Shown here: piece by piece, positions 18,219-27,021 of the stretch | Numbering within the stretch: position 1 is the first letter of the stretch | How the letters are laid out: every line of letters begins with the position of its first letter | Source: Chitinivibrionales bacterium | GTDB lineage: Bacteria > Fibrobacterota > Chitinivibrionia > Chitinivibrionales > WJKA01 | DNA: 64,000 nucleotides | Assembly: GCA_014728215.1 (NCBI GenBank) | Contig: WJLZ01000129.1 | Coordinates: forward strand, 1 to 64,000 | Reading direction: 5' to 3' | The notes under the pieces: model-generated | Told to the model about the DNA's origin: nothing | Database searches by the model: none | Seen by the model: only the letters and a program-made list of their open reading frames with translations | Program-made: the position numbers and the translations under genes

Positions 18219-18267
18219 TTCAGTCTACCGTATTTCATCCTCCTTTCAATTATCCCCTATAATGCAG

Positions 18268-18294
18268 AACGGAAATGATCTTTCCGTTTTTTTT
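18268..18294 (+). terminator. Rho-independent terminator after the SDR gene
   Basis: An 8-bp perfect stem AACGGAAA / TTTCCGTT with a TGATC loop, followed by an unbroken T run to 18294. It lies 50 nt after the stop codon. Confidence 0.85.
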
Positions 18295-18364
18295 AACAGA
18301 GTATTTTATAATTATAAGTGAATGGAAAGCCGCCGTTACTCATAAAACTTTTAAGGAGGATGTT

Positions 18365-18790
18365 ATGCTGTTTTTACTGATTCTTTTGATGATTTCCTTC
18401 GGTACACAAGCAGGAGAATATGAAAATCTTGCCGACCGGATCGAGCGGGATTATAATAAGATGAAGTCTGAATATGATGGAATTTACAAAAGCGATTGCT
18501 ACAACTGGAAATTTGCTGAAGTTGGCGAGATTCCGGTGTGGTGTCGTGATGATATCAGTCTTGGCTGTGGTGAAACAGTTTGGGTTGAGGGACGCGGACA
18601 GATCATGCGGAAAACTAAAAAAGGCGTTTGCGTTGCGGTAAGAAGCTGGCTTGAAAGAAAAGAAGATCGGGCACAGGTAACACGGCTGTATGTTTATCGA
18701 AAAGATACCAATGGTATCTGGCAACGGAAAAGTACATATAAGATCACCGAAAACTGGAATGATGATGTAGGTTGGATATGCCAACGATAA
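18365..18790 (+). CDS. Small secreted protein (141 aa), unknown family
   Basis: Signal peptide MLFLLILLMISFGTQA-G, then a small mature domain with five or six Cys residues (SDCYNW, WCRDD, LGCGE, GVCVAV, WICQR) that could form disulfides in the periplasm. The start is the ATG at 18365 because AAGGAGG lies 7 nt upstream; the longer frame from 18275 overlaps the terminator. It could be a periplasmic binding or inhibitor protein. No known domain is recognised. Convergent with the lipocalin gene. Confidence 0.65.
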   Translation: MLFLLILLMISFGTQAGEYENLADRIERDYNKMKSEYDGIYKSDCYNWKFAEVGEIPVWCRDDISLGCGETVWVEGRGQIMRKTKKGVCVAVRSWLERKEDRAQVTRLYVYRKDTNGIWQRKSTYKITENWNDDVGWICQR

Positions 18791-18842
18791 CCGCCGGGGT
18801 GTAGGTGATGCGGTCTTTTGGGGATTTGTGAGCAGGATCTGC

Positions 18843-18874
18843 TTTCAAAATCCCATTTTTTTATGGTTTTGAAA
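18843..18874. terminator. Possible bidirectional terminator between convergent genes
   Basis: TTTCAAAA ... TTTTGAAA (8 bp) extended by CCAT/ATGG around a T-rich loop, between the stops of the small secreted protein and the lipocalin. The flanking T tracts are short. Modest candidate. Confidence 0.35.
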
Positions 18875-18878
18875 ATAA

Positions 18879-19421
18879 TTACTTCGTATGGGGGGTGGGG
18901 GTGAAATAGAGATTCGTAGTATCAAAACCAAGCTTTTGAGCATGTTTTACGAGCATATCCACCCTTTTTTGGTCCAACTCCGGCGTGCGGGAAAGTATCC
19001 AGAGGTTATCGTGAGAATCACCGGTAACGAGGGCATAGGAGTAATCATCGGCCAGTTCGACAACAATATAATCCGAATAGAAAATCCAGAAAAAGGAAAC
19101 TTTCAGATGCCCGATATCTCTGGGGCCTGCAAATTTGGCTTTCCCAACCACCTTTTTGATCTTTCCATCTTTTTTACCCTTGTTGACAACCTTCACCATG
19201 CCATTCTTTTTTAAGGAATAGGTTGCGGTTACGTTGGTCAAACCTTTTTCGAACCAGTTCGGCAACCGGGCGATTTCATACCAGGTCCCGAGATAGCGAT
19301 CCAGCTCGAAATCTTTCACTGGCGGAAAGGGCGGCTCATTTGCTGAAGTCATTGAAAACAGCATAAGCAGACCTTCGGCAATCATCCAGAATTTCATTCT
19401 GTTTTCGGCTCGTGTTTTCAT
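18879..19421 (-). CDS. Lipocalin (Blc family)
   Basis: Typical bacterial lipocalin of about 155 mature residues. The GXW motif is DRYLGTWYEIARLPNWFEKG, followed by VTATYSLKKNG and the C-terminal phrases ALVTGDSHDNLWILSRTP and LGFDT. In E. coli Blc is an outer-membrane lipoprotein that binds fatty acids and lysophospholipids and is induced on stress. This copy has a signal peptide-like start but no clear lipobox Cys, so it may be periplasmic rather than lipidated. The start is uncertain between the ATG at 19421 and one at 19397. Convergent with the small secreted protein. Confidence 0.85.
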   Translation of the reverse strand: MKTRAENRMKFWMIAEGLLMLFSMTSANEPPFPPVKDFELDRYLGTWYEIARLPNWFEKGLTNVTATYSLKKNGMVKVVNKGKKDGKIKKVVGKAKFAGPRDIGHLKVSFFWIFYSDYIVVELADDYSYALVTGDSHDNLWILSRTPELDQKRVDMLVKHAQKLGFDTTNLYFTPTPHTK

Positions 19422-19738
19422 ATTAAATCTCAATATACTCCTTTTTACAACTAATGGCAACAAGGGTTTTCAAATCACCAACAGGTTAAATGGAGCAGCC
19501 TGGCGCTAACCTTCTATTTGCCTTTGGGCGCCATGCGGTAAGAGGCCGGCAAAACAGTAGGGCTTGTCGGGCTTGTATGGGGTGGTGGGCAGTTAAGTAT
19601 GCACTCTCTTTGCAGAATAACAGCTGTATATAATAATCGTATCCGATAAACGAAATTTTTTGATTTCTACAATTTATTGCTTTTTATTTGGTAATTTTCG
19701 ATGTATTTTAAAAAAAACTCTATATTGAGGTGGTAATT

Positions 19739-20290
19739 ATGCTTAAAGAAGATTGGCGAAGCGAAGACGATAAAAAGATCGATCTGGAGCTGGAAAACAA
19801 AGCTCTGGAACTCGACCTGAAATTACAAGGAGCAGAATTCCATAAAGAAAACGATATTGATCCCGAACTCGAAAACAATTTCCTGAATTATGTAAAAAAC
19901 TATGAGGAACTCGACAAATTACCGAAAGTAAAAATGACTTCTCTTTTCCCTCCGGATTTTTCTTTTCCTAAAATTGAGGAGATGTCCAAAGAGGAATTGG
20001 AGAATAAACTTGATACGATTCTTGACATCTTCGAGCAACACAACATTTATCTCGAGCTTGCAAACGATGTTCCCGACGAGGTCATATACAAATTTCTGGT
20101 GGAAGATTATATTCCCCGGGAAGACACACTGCCTGATAATGATTTCGGAATTAATCATATTATTGATGGCTGTACGGGATGGTGTCCTGATTGTTTTCAG
20201 CGTGATTATTGTGAAACCTGTAAGGAAAACTGGACTGAAGAAGAGTTGGAACAGGAACGTCTCAACGGCGAAGCCGAAGACCACGATTAA
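19739..20290 (+). CDS. Cys-cluster protein, acidic (183 aa)
   Basis: A cytoplasmic-looking, very acidic protein with no signal peptide. Residues 1-60 are Glu/Asp/Lys-rich and helical. Near the C-terminus is CTGWCPDCFQRDYCETC, five Cys in the pattern C-x3-C-x2-C-x4-C-x2-C, which could hold zinc or an Fe-S cluster. The tail is Glu-rich. A similar GC.G.CPDCFQ motif occurs in uncharacterised proteins of other phyla, but I cannot name a family. The ATG at 19739 has GAGG 8 nt upstream. It stands alone before the flagellar cluster. Confidence 0.65.
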   Translation: MLKEDWRSEDDKKIDLELENKALELDLKLQGAEFHKENDIDPELENNFLNYVKNYEELDKLPKVKMTSLFPPDFSFPKIEEMSKEELENKLDTILDIFEQHNIYLELANDVPDEVIYKFLVEDYIPREDTLPDNDFGINHIIDGCTGWCPDCFQRDYCETCKENWTEEELEQERLNGEAEDHD

Positions 20291-20762
20291 TTATTTATCG
20301 ATCGTTAAAGAAAATCCATGGTTAAATAATTCTCTACACGTTTTTCGGTATTTCATATCATGTATTCCGGTTATGACTGTCATCGTCTCTGTATCGGAGG
20401 TCTGATCCTGGCCGAGTTCGGGCTGGTTCCGGTAATACAAATATTTCGATCCGCGCATCTGTATGGCGCTGTTTATGCATATGTATTCCCCTGTTCCGTA
20501 TGTTCATTACGGTAAATTAAACAGGTTGAATCAAGGCCGCCACTAATAGGCATTATCTGCCTCTCCCCGGCATTTGCTTCCCCCTTCACAACCTGATTTC
20601 CAGGGCAGAAAGGATAGAATTTCTGCATTTGTGGTGAAGGGGAATTTCTCCTATCTTATAATTAATCAGAATGTTATGAATATTTGTGGGTAATGCTCCA
20701 TCAACATGGCATAGGCATTGCTGAATTTTCACCGGTACCATACATAAATAAGGAATAGGCCT
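20291..20762. other. 472-nt intergenic region upstream of the flagellar cluster
   Basis: The longest non-coding stretch before the first flagellar gene. Its right part (20707-20722) contains a well-spaced sigma-54-type element. I find no ORF, tRNA or hairpin terminator that I would defend. Enhancer-type palindromes for a sigma-54 activator could lie here, but I could not identify one by eye. Confidence 0.55.
20707..20722 (+). promoter_or_regulatory. Sigma-54 (RpoN) type -24/-12 promoter of the flagellar cluster
   Basis: TGGCAT then five bases then TTGCT: the GG (20708-20709) and GC (20720-20721) have exactly the spacing of sigma-54 promoters (TGGCAC-N5-TTGCW), with only the sixth base of the -24 box differing. 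Transcription would start near 20733, about 30 nt before the first ATG. Sigma-54 control of hook genes is established in several phyla. No activator gene is in this window. Confidence 0.55.
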
Positions 20763-21362
20763 ATGAAGCTTCCCAATCTGAAACTCAAGGAATTGATCGC
20801 AATCGGTGCGGTCGCAATACTGTCCTTCCCGGTTATGTATATGACAGTCCTTTTCATGACCGGCCATGCCCGCATTGAATTCGGGCCACGGGAATTCGAT
20901 AAAAGGGAAGAGGGCGAACTTCGTCTCGAAAAACAATCGGAACGGATTGATTCACTCGCTGCTGTCCATTCCAAATCTTTTCAGGCAAATCAGCAAAAAC
21001 TCAAAGAACTCGAAAAGGAGCGGGAAAAGCTGATAAAACAGCAGGAACATGTGGCGATAATGCAACAGGAGCTTGAATCTGCAAAAACCGAATTGATAGC
21101 AAAGAAGAAGGAAATGGAGCAACTGGTTAAGGAGACATCGGAACTCGAGAAAAAGCGTATACGACAGTTGGCCAAAGTGTACGGATCCATGAGAGCCACG
21201 GAAGCTGCACGGATTCTGGAGACTCTCGATGATGATCTTTTGATTAAAATTTTGAATTCGATCAATGATGATCGTCAAAAAGCAAAAATTGTTGCTGCAA
21301 TTTCGCAGAAAAAAGCCTCACGAATAAGTAAAAAAATGGGAAAATCACTGTCGGACCTGTAA
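20763..21362 (+). CDS. MotE/MgtE-N-like flagellar coiled-coil protein
   Basis: The 199-aa protein has one N-terminal membrane helix (IAIGAVAILSFPVMYMTVLF), then a long coiled coil (about residues 55-140, rich in Lys/Glu heptads), then a small globular domain of the MgtE-intracellular-N/MotE type (KVYGSMRATEAARILETLDDDLLIKILN ... KKASRI). Such proteins occur in flagellar operons next to fliJ or fliK. In some bacteria they support motor or hook assembly. It is the first gene of the cluster, 96 nt before fliK. Confidence 0.75.
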   Translation: MKLPNLKLKELIAIGAVAILSFPVMYMTVLFMTGHARIEFGPREFDKREEGELRLEKQSERIDSLAAVHSKSFQANQQKLKELEKEREKLIKQQEHVAIMQQELESAKTELIAKKKEMEQLVKETSELEKKRIRQLAKVYGSMRATEAARILETLDDDLLIKILNSINDDRQKAKIVAAISQKKASRISKKMGKSLSDL

Positions 21363-21441
21363 GAATGAACGTATGAGTATACACGTATATAATAAAGAAG
21401 ACAAAAGTCTTGACATTTGGATTATAACCTTTAACCAGAAG

Positions 21442-21451
21442 AAAGGAGGTG
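21442..21451 (+). promoter_or_regulatory. Extended Shine-Dalgarno of fliK that decides its start
   Basis: AAAGGAGGTG complements the 16S rRNA 3' end over nearly its full anti-SD. An in-frame GTG at 21449 lies inside this site and cannot be the start, so the ATG at 21458 is used. flgD has an almost identical site (AAAGGAGGTG, 23092-23101). Confidence 0.8.
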
Positions 21452-21457
21452 AAAAAA

Positions 21458-23089
21458 ATGATGCAACAGCCTAACATTTTAAATCTGCTGAAAGTCACTA
21501 TTGAAGGGACGAGAAATAAGTCTCGATGTATGGACCGCAATGCACAGCTTGCCCGTAGAAATGACGGGGCCACAGTATCGGATCGATTTGGAACTGAAGA
21601 TTTCAGGAATGTTTATCGATCAGTTGCTCGTGAAAACCGGGAAGCATTTCAGACGGTAGAGAATCATGGGCGCTTCGATGATAAGGAAGTTGAAGTGCGC
21701 AGAGATGACAATGCCGTTCATGCGCAAGCTGGGAGCATGAAGGAGTGCATTGAGAAGCATGCCGCAGAAGAGACTCGAAAAATTCCGAAAGAATCGGATA
21801 CGGCCGAAGATGCAACTGATATGATTCGAACGTCACTTGAGGTTGTGTCTGAGGCTTTGGATCTCGAGCTTGCACAGGATCTGGATAAGTTGGAAATTAG
21901 TGCTCCATCGGAGAGCATTGTTAACCAGTTGTCGGAAATGGTCCATATTCTGCGGCAAATAGCATTACTCCTTGCTGATGCAGGTGAGAACAATCAATCG
22001 GTTGAAATCAAGGGAACAACTCTTGATCCGGCCCAGGCGCTGCAAACCGAACAGGTTGTCCGTACCCAGCTTCTGCACATCGAGTTTGCTTTTGCGAAGC
22101 TCGGTATTTCAAAAGACGTGGCCATGAAGGTTGCGGAGTTTGAAAACCGGCCAATGGATGTCGGTCTTCTCCAGGCCGCTAATCCCGACAAAGTCGATAT
22201 GCCGGCAGATCAAATCAGACAGTTTTTCAGTACCTACATTGCTTCCAGGGAAGCTGCAATGAAGAATCTGCTGCAAAATATCGCAGCATCGGCAATCGTT
22301 TCCGAAGAGGAAATGAAAAATGCTGCGAAAAGTATGGCGGATTTGTCGAATTTAGTGAAGCAAACCGACGTTGGAACTTTTGACACGATGGTTATGCGCA
22401 AAATGCTGAAGCTTGACGGGAAGGATTCTCAGGGTAGTGATCGGATGGCTTTCTCTGCCGATACTGTAATGCCGAAACCGGATGTGCTTAAAAATGTGCG
22501 CTCCTGGAATTTGACATTTTTGCAAACATCGGTAAAAGAGATGTCGTTGTCGGATCAGGGAACTTTGCCGGTAACTGAAATCGCAGGAAAATCCCAGGCT
22601 ATGAATACGCTTACGAATCTGCTCGGTCCCAAGATGAGCCAGACGCTGATGCGTAATATCGAAGAGACTGTCATGAAACAGATCGTGGAGAAAATGAACA
22701 CGGTCCTCAAAAACGGTCTTAACGAAATTCGCCTGACCCTTCGTCCCGAATCTCTTGGTGAAGTACGGATGAAAATCCAGGTTCACGAAGAAGTTGTTGT
22801 CGCAAGGATCAATGTAGAGAGTCAGCAGGTAAAGCAGATTATCGAAAGCAACCTTCAGAACCTCAAAAACGCTCTTGCCGAACATAACCTTCAAACAGGG
22901 GAGTTTAGTGTCAATGTCGGCAATGGTTCAAACGGAGAAACTGCGCAGTCTGACGGCGGTTCAACGCCGAAGGGGTCTTCAACAGACAATCCTGTTACCG
23001 ATGGATCGTTGCAGGAAACGGAGTCTGCAGAGCCCGGAACCGATACCGGCCGTCGATATGGAACAAATACTATTGAATATTTTGCCTGA
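21458..23089 (+). CDS. fliK: Flagellar hook-length control protein FliK
   Basis: A 543-aa FliK with a long low-conservation N-terminal ruler region (residues 1-410, rich in Ala, Glu and Gln) and the C-terminal Flg_hook domain: LKNGLNEIRLTLRPESLGEV, then VVVARINVESQQVKQIIESNL, then LKNALAEHNLQ. The Ser/Gly/Thr-rich tail after residue 490 is normal for the family. FliK is exported during hook growth and its C-domain contacts FlhB to switch the export apparatus to filament substrates. The FlhB here has a variant NPTY site, so the two should be considered together. It precedes flgD by 20 nt. Confidence 0.9.
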   Translation: MMQQPNILNLLKVTIEGTRNKSRCMDRNAQLARRNDGATVSDRFGTEDFRNVYRSVARENREAFQTVENHGRFDDKEVEVRRDDNAVHAQAGSMKECIEKHAAEETRKIPKESDTAEDATDMIRTSLEVVSEALDLELAQDLDKLEISAPSESIVNQLSEMVHILRQIALLLADAGENNQSVEIKGTTLDPAQALQTEQVVRTQLLHIEFAFAKLGISKDVAMKVAEFENRPMDVGLLQAANPDKVDMPADQIRQFFSTYIASREAAMKNLLQNIAASAIVSEEEMKNAAKSMADLSNLVKQTDVGTFDTMVMRKMLKLDGKDSQGSDRMAFSADTVMPKPDVLKNVRSWNLTFLQTSVKEMSLSDQGTLPVTEIAGKSQAMNTLTNLLGPKMSQTLMRNIEETVMKQIVEKMNTVLKNGLNEIRLTLRPESLGEVRMKIQVHEEVVVARINVESQQVKQIIESNLQNLKNALAEHNLQTGEFSVNVGNGSNGETAQSDGGSTPKGSSTDNPVTDGSLQETESAEPGTDTGRRYGTNTIEYFA

Positions 23090-23109
23090 CGAAAGGAGGT
23101 GAAATTCCT

Positions 23110-24339
23110 ATGGCCTTAACAAGCGACATCAGTTCATTGACATCAAAAAGCACCGAAGCACTTTATTCGGCCACCGCGTCGGTAAAGGATGGTGCGGTTG
23201 ACCCATCGACTACGAAGGTGACGGGGGATCGGAACGGCGGATTGTTCGCTGAAGAGAGCAATGAAATGAAAAAGGATGACTTTTTATTGCTACTCATCAC
23301 CCAGATGAAAATGCAGGATCCGCTCCAACCCATGGACAATAACGAGTTCATGGCTCAACTCACCCAGATGCGGCAGTTGGAAAGCGCCAACAATACCCAG
23401 CAGGCTATCGAAGGGTTAAAAGAAGCCTTTGCCGGAACCGTTGATGCGCAGAAGTATAGTGCTCAATCGATGACCAATGCTGCTGCTGTTTCTCTGATTG
23501 GTAAAGAAGTACGGCTTCTTGAGCAGGCGGTCACGTACTATGGGAAACCCGATGAAAGCATTCCGATTCGGGTCCATTTCGGAAACGCCCGTTCTGCGGA
23601 AGTTCAGATTCTGGATTCCGATGGGAATGTCGTGAGAACACTTGGTGCCGATGGTAAGGATGCGGAAAATTCCGCCACCATACTGTGGGACGGTACCCTG
23701 GATGACGGTACCTACGCTCAGGTGGGTTCTTACGAGATAAACATTGTTGGTCAGGATACCAACCCGGCCCTGTATGCCTTTGTCGAGGATATGGTGCAGG
23801 GTGTGCGCTTTGCTTCCGATGGAGCACTTATCAAGGTTGGCGGAAAGGAATTGTCAATCGATAATGTTCTTGATGTATCGGTTGGTGAGAACTCAAAGCG
23901 CGGCGGGACAATTTCTTCGTCTTCCGCTATCGAGCTTCTCGGTAAGCAGGTTCGTGTAGCGCGTAATGAAATTTCGCACAATGCGCAATACAATGAACAG
24001 CATACCATCCAGCTCAATACCGGGCGCCTTACAAGTGCAACGGTCAATATACAAAATAACAAAGGCGAAACAGTACGGAAATTACCGGCTCAGCTTAACG
24101 ATGATGGAACGGCTAGCGTGACCTGGGACGGCAGGCTTATGAACGGAACAGACTTTGCAGAGCCCGGTACATATTCTATTGTTATCGAGGAAGCAGCGTA
24201 TAATCCGGATGTGTATGCTTTTACCGAAGGAACGGTTGAAGGCATTTCAAATCTGGATGGAACTTCCCGGCTACGGATAGGCGGGGTATTGGTACCACTG
24301 TCGGATATCATTGATATTGCGCCGGTGGTAAACTCATAG
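23110..24339 (+). CDS. flgD: Hook-capping protein FlgD with two tandem cap modules
   Basis: Residues 50-110 carry the conserved FlgD N-terminus (KKDDFLLLLITQMKMQDPLQPMDNNEFMAQLTQ). The protein is 409 aa, about twice the usual length, because the C-terminal FlgD Ig-like/tudor module occurs twice: residues 127-258 and 273-405. The copies align at LIGKEVRL / LLGKQVRV, at ILWDGTLDDG / VTWDGRLMNG, and at NPALYAFVEDMVQGV / NPDVYAFTEGTVEGI. Both end in a short GG..L...D strand. FlgD forms the pentameric cap that guides hook monomer (FlgE) assembly. It is placed directly before flgE-related genes, as usual. Confidence 0.9.
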   Translation: MALTSDISSLTSKSTEALYSATASVKDGAVDPSTTKVTGDRNGGLFAEESNEMKKDDFLLLLITQMKMQDPLQPMDNNEFMAQLTQMRQLESANNTQQAIEGLKEAFAGTVDAQKYSAQSMTNAAAVSLIGKEVRLLEQAVTYYGKPDESIPIRVHFGNARSAEVQILDSDGNVVRTLGADGKDAENSATILWDGTLDDGTYAQVGSYEINIVGQDTNPALYAFVEDMVQGVRFASDGALIKVGGKELSIDNVLDVSVGENSKRGGTISSSSAIELLGKQVRVARNEISHNAQYNEQHTIQLNTGRLTSATVNIQNNKGETVRKLPAQLNDDGTASVTWDGRLMNGTDFAEPGTYSIVIEEAAYNPDVYAFTEGTVEGISNLDGTSRLRIGGVLVPLSDIIDIAPVVNS

Positions 24340-24351
24340 GAGGGAATTATT

Positions 24352-24723
24352 ATGAGAACTCATGGAATTAGGACTCCGGGGACCATAGGACCATCGGTGC
24401 GGCCTAATAATGCCCACAAGGACAAGAACGGCATTGAGTTTGGACGGATCCTTGAACAATCACGGAGGAACGTACGATTTTCGGCCCATGCGAAAAGCCG
24501 GCTTGTCAGCCGCAACATTACCATGACGCCAGAAATGACGGCAAAGCTTGACAAGGCTGTTGAAGGTGCCCGGGCCAAGGGCTCCAGAGATTCGCTTATC
24601 CTGCTTTCCGATATGGCGTTTATCGTCAATATTCCAAACAGGACTGTAGTAACGGCCATGGATGGTAACAGTATGAAAGACAATGTGGTCACAAACATAG
24701 ACAGTACTGTGATTGCGGACTAA
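24352..24723 (+). CDS. TIGR02530-type flagellar operon protein
   Basis: A 123-aa protein of the family found between flgD and flgE in many bacteria. It has an FSAHAKSRLVSRNITMTPEMTAKLDKAVEGARAKGSRDSLIL core and the phrase DMAFIVNIPNRTVVTAMD. The function is not established in the literature I know; genomic position indicates a role in hook assembly. A strong AGGAGG-like site precedes the ATG. Placement 12 nt after flgD and 111 nt before flgE matches the family. Confidence 0.85.
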   Translation: MRTHGIRTPGTIGPSVRPNNAHKDKNGIEFGRILEQSRRNVRFSAHAKSRLVSRNITMTPEMTAKLDKAVEGARAKGSRDSLILLSDMAFIVNIPNRTVVTAMDGNSMKDNVVTNIDSTVIAD

Positions 24724-24834
24724 GAGAGCTGGACTTTTTTCGTTGCATTGCACCGAAAACAGGGGCTCATAGCTGCCGACCGACTGAAAGCAGTAAAATC
24801 ACAGAACCTGTCTGCAGCTTCGAGGAGGAATCCA

Positions 24835-26946
24835 ATGGTCAGATCACTCTATTCAGGCATTAGCGGCCTGAAGAACCATCAGGTGGCAATGGATGTTACC
24901 GGTAACAATATTGCAAATGTCAATACGACAGGTTTTAAAGCAGGACGCGTCACGTTTGAAGAGGCCATGGCGCAGATGCTCAAAGGAGCGTCACGGCCAA
25001 CAGAAAGTGTGGGAGGTACCAATGCTCAGCAGATCGGGCTTGGTATGAATGTCGGATCTGTGGATATGCTGATGACTCAGGGAAACATGCAGTCAACCGG
25101 GAAAATTACCGACCTTGCCCTTGAAGGCAGAGCTTTTCTGGCCTATTCCAGCGGTGACGGTGTTTTTTACAGCCGTAACGGCGCCCTCCAGATGGATTCA
25201 ATGGGATACCTGGTGGCGCCAACCAATGGTTTCCGGCTTCAGGGGATGATGGCTGCCGAAGACGGTACGTATCCTCCGGGTACACGGATCAGCGATCTCC
25301 GTATTCCCTTTGGGGAAAAAGCGCCGGCAAATGCAACCACCGACGTTAGGTATCGCTGCAATCTCGATTCCGATTCTGAAGGTCTGGGAACTGTCGCACA
25401 TACCAACCGGTTTCTTGCAACCAGTGCTTCTACCGATTACCTGGTTTCAATGTATGACCAATATGGCCAGAGTCTCGGTATCGGTGCCGGAGATGTTTTA
25501 ACCATTTCCGCCGATGGGGTAAGTACTCCGGTAACACTCAACGTTACCGATACAACAACGCTTCAGGAGCTTGCCGGTGCAATTTCACAGGCTGTCAGTT
25601 CGGTGAATCCGGCAAATTCGGCTGCAGTTAATCCGGCAAATGGGACCATTGTGGTCAGTGCGCTTGGAAGTGCGGTTAATAACCTTCGGATACAAAGCAG
25701 TGATCCCATATCAGCTCCCTATGTCGCCAATACTTTTAACTGGGGTCCATCAATTGCTGTTGGTGGAGCTCCGGCATCAAGCCAGGTTCTTGCTCCGGCC
25801 GATGAGACCGACAACATTGCAGATGTCTACGATGCAAGCGGTAATCAACTGGGGCTTGAAGACGGTGATACGATCAGTATTAACGGTGCAATAGGCGGAA
25901 GAACAATTTCTCCTGTTACCGGCACGGTCGATTCAACCGGGCTTGTTCAGGGGGGGGTAACTACCCTGGGACAACTGGCCGATCTTGTCCGGTCGGCTTT
26001 TCAACTGCCGCCAACCGACGCAACGCAGTATCAGAACCAGTCGGTGGATATCAATAATCCCAACACCCCCGATGATCGTATACCCGACGGCGCTCTTGTT
26101 GTGCGAGGCCAGCCGGAACTTGCCTTTGCCCTGAACAATGTTTCGATTCAGGCTACCAATAACGACAACGATTCAACGGCGCCTACCCGGTTTAACACCA
26201 ATATGGTTGCTACCGAGATACAGGCCGCACGGGATACGGGGCAGCATTCAACCTCGATTACCGTTTACGATGAGTCGGGTGATGCCCATATTATGACCAC
26301 TACCTTTACTCATTCGGGAACACCGGGGGAATGGCTCTGGGAAATTACCACCGAAGGTGGGGAGGAGATCCTGGGCGGGAATACCGGACGGATCTCCTTT
26401 GGCCAGGACGGTACTCCTGCTGCATTTACATTCGATGACAACTCTACCAGTTTGAGATTCGATCCCATGAATGGCTCGAGTGTGGTTTCCGTTTCGCTCG
26501 ATACCGGTTCACCCGGATCGGTGGAAGGTATTACACAATTCCGTTCGGCATCGACTACCGCCGCATGGTATCAGGACGGTTATCCCATGGGCAATCTGCA
26601 GGAAATTTCCATTGATGAGTTCGGTGAAATCGAAGGTATCTATACCAATGGTATCAATATGTCGATCGCCAAGATTTATCTGGCCGAATTCAATAATCCT
26701 GCAGGATTGATAAAAACCGGCAACAGTATGTTTTCTCAGTCCAATAATTCCGGAGAAGCGGTAATGCTCGAGGCCGGAGTCGGTTCGACAACAAAAGTGA
26801 AACCGGGAGCTCTGGAGATGTCCAATGTGGATTTGGCCAGCGAATTCACTAATATGATAACCACACAGCGTGGCTATCAGGCGAATGCCAGGGTAATAAC
26901 CACGAGTGACACGCTGCTTCAGGAACTTGTACAACTGGTCCGGTAA
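24835..26946 (+). CDS. flgE: Flagellar hook protein FlgE
   Basis: The 703-aa FlgE begins MVRSLYSGISGLKNHQVAMDVTGNNIANVNTTGFKAGR, the standard hook/rod N-terminal helix, and ends with the matching helix SNVDLASEFTNMITTQRGYQANARVI. The central 500 residues form enlarged D1-D2-D3 domains rich in Ser/Thr/Asn, so this is a large hook protein (E. coli FlgE is about 400 aa). The ATG at 24835 is chosen because GAGGAGG lies 6-7 nt before it; an in-frame reading from 24748 has no flagellar N-terminus. A perfect hairpin follows the stop. Confidence 0.95.
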   Translation: MVRSLYSGISGLKNHQVAMDVTGNNIANVNTTGFKAGRVTFEEAMAQMLKGASRPTESVGGTNAQQIGLGMNVGSVDMLMTQGNMQSTGKITDLALEGRAFLAYSSGDGVFYSRNGALQMDSMGYLVAPTNGFRLQGMMAAEDGTYPPGTRISDLRIPFGEKAPANATTDVRYRCNLDSDSEGLGTVAHTNRFLATSASTDYLVSMYDQYGQSLGIGAGDVLTISADGVSTPVTLNVTDTTTLQELAGAISQAVSSVNPANSAAVNPANGTIVVSALGSAVNNLRIQSSDPISAPYVANTFNWGPSIAVGGAPASSQVLAPADETDNIADVYDASGNQLGLEDGDTISINGAIGGRTISPVTGTVDSTGLVQGGVTTLGQLADLVRSAFQLPPTDATQYQNQSVDINNPNTPDDRIPDGALVVRGQPELAFALNNVSIQATNNDNDSTAPTRFNTNMVATEIQAARDTGQHSTSITVYDESGDAHIMTTTFTHSGTPGEWLWEITTEGGEEILGGNTGRISFGQDGTPAAFTFDDNSTSLRFDPMNGSSVVSVSLDTGSPGSVEGITQFRSASTTAAWYQDGYPMGNLQEISIDEFGEIEGIYTNGINMSIAKIYLAEFNNPAGLIKTGNSMFSQSNNSGEAVMLEAGVGSTTKVKPGALEMSNVDLASEFTNMITTQRGYQANARVITTSDTLLQELVQLVR

Positions 26947-26955
26947 ATGATTACA

Positions 26956-26984
26956 ACAGAGGCGAACTGAAAGTTCGCCTCTGT
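26956..26984 (+). terminator. Long perfect hairpin after flgE
   Basis: A 12-bp perfect stem ACAGAGGCGAAC / GTTCGCCTCTGT with a TGAAA loop, 9 nt after the flgE stop. The 3' T tract is weak (CCTTGTATATAATT), so it may act as an attenuator or mRNA-end stabiliser for the very large flgE message rather than a full terminator. Confidence 0.75.
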
Positions 26985-27021
26985 CCTTGTATATAATTAA
27001 TGATTAATAGTAATAATAGGG

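Noticed and set aside
20545-20563. Second GG...GC pair resembling a sigma-54 promoter
   Set aside because: The spacing between GG and GC is too short (about 10 rather than 12), and it is 200 nt before the gene.
21410-21438. TTGACA upstream of fliK as a vegetative promoter
   Set aside because: The -35 is perfect, but no -10 hexamer lies at 16-18 nt. It is inside the motE-fliK gap of one operon.
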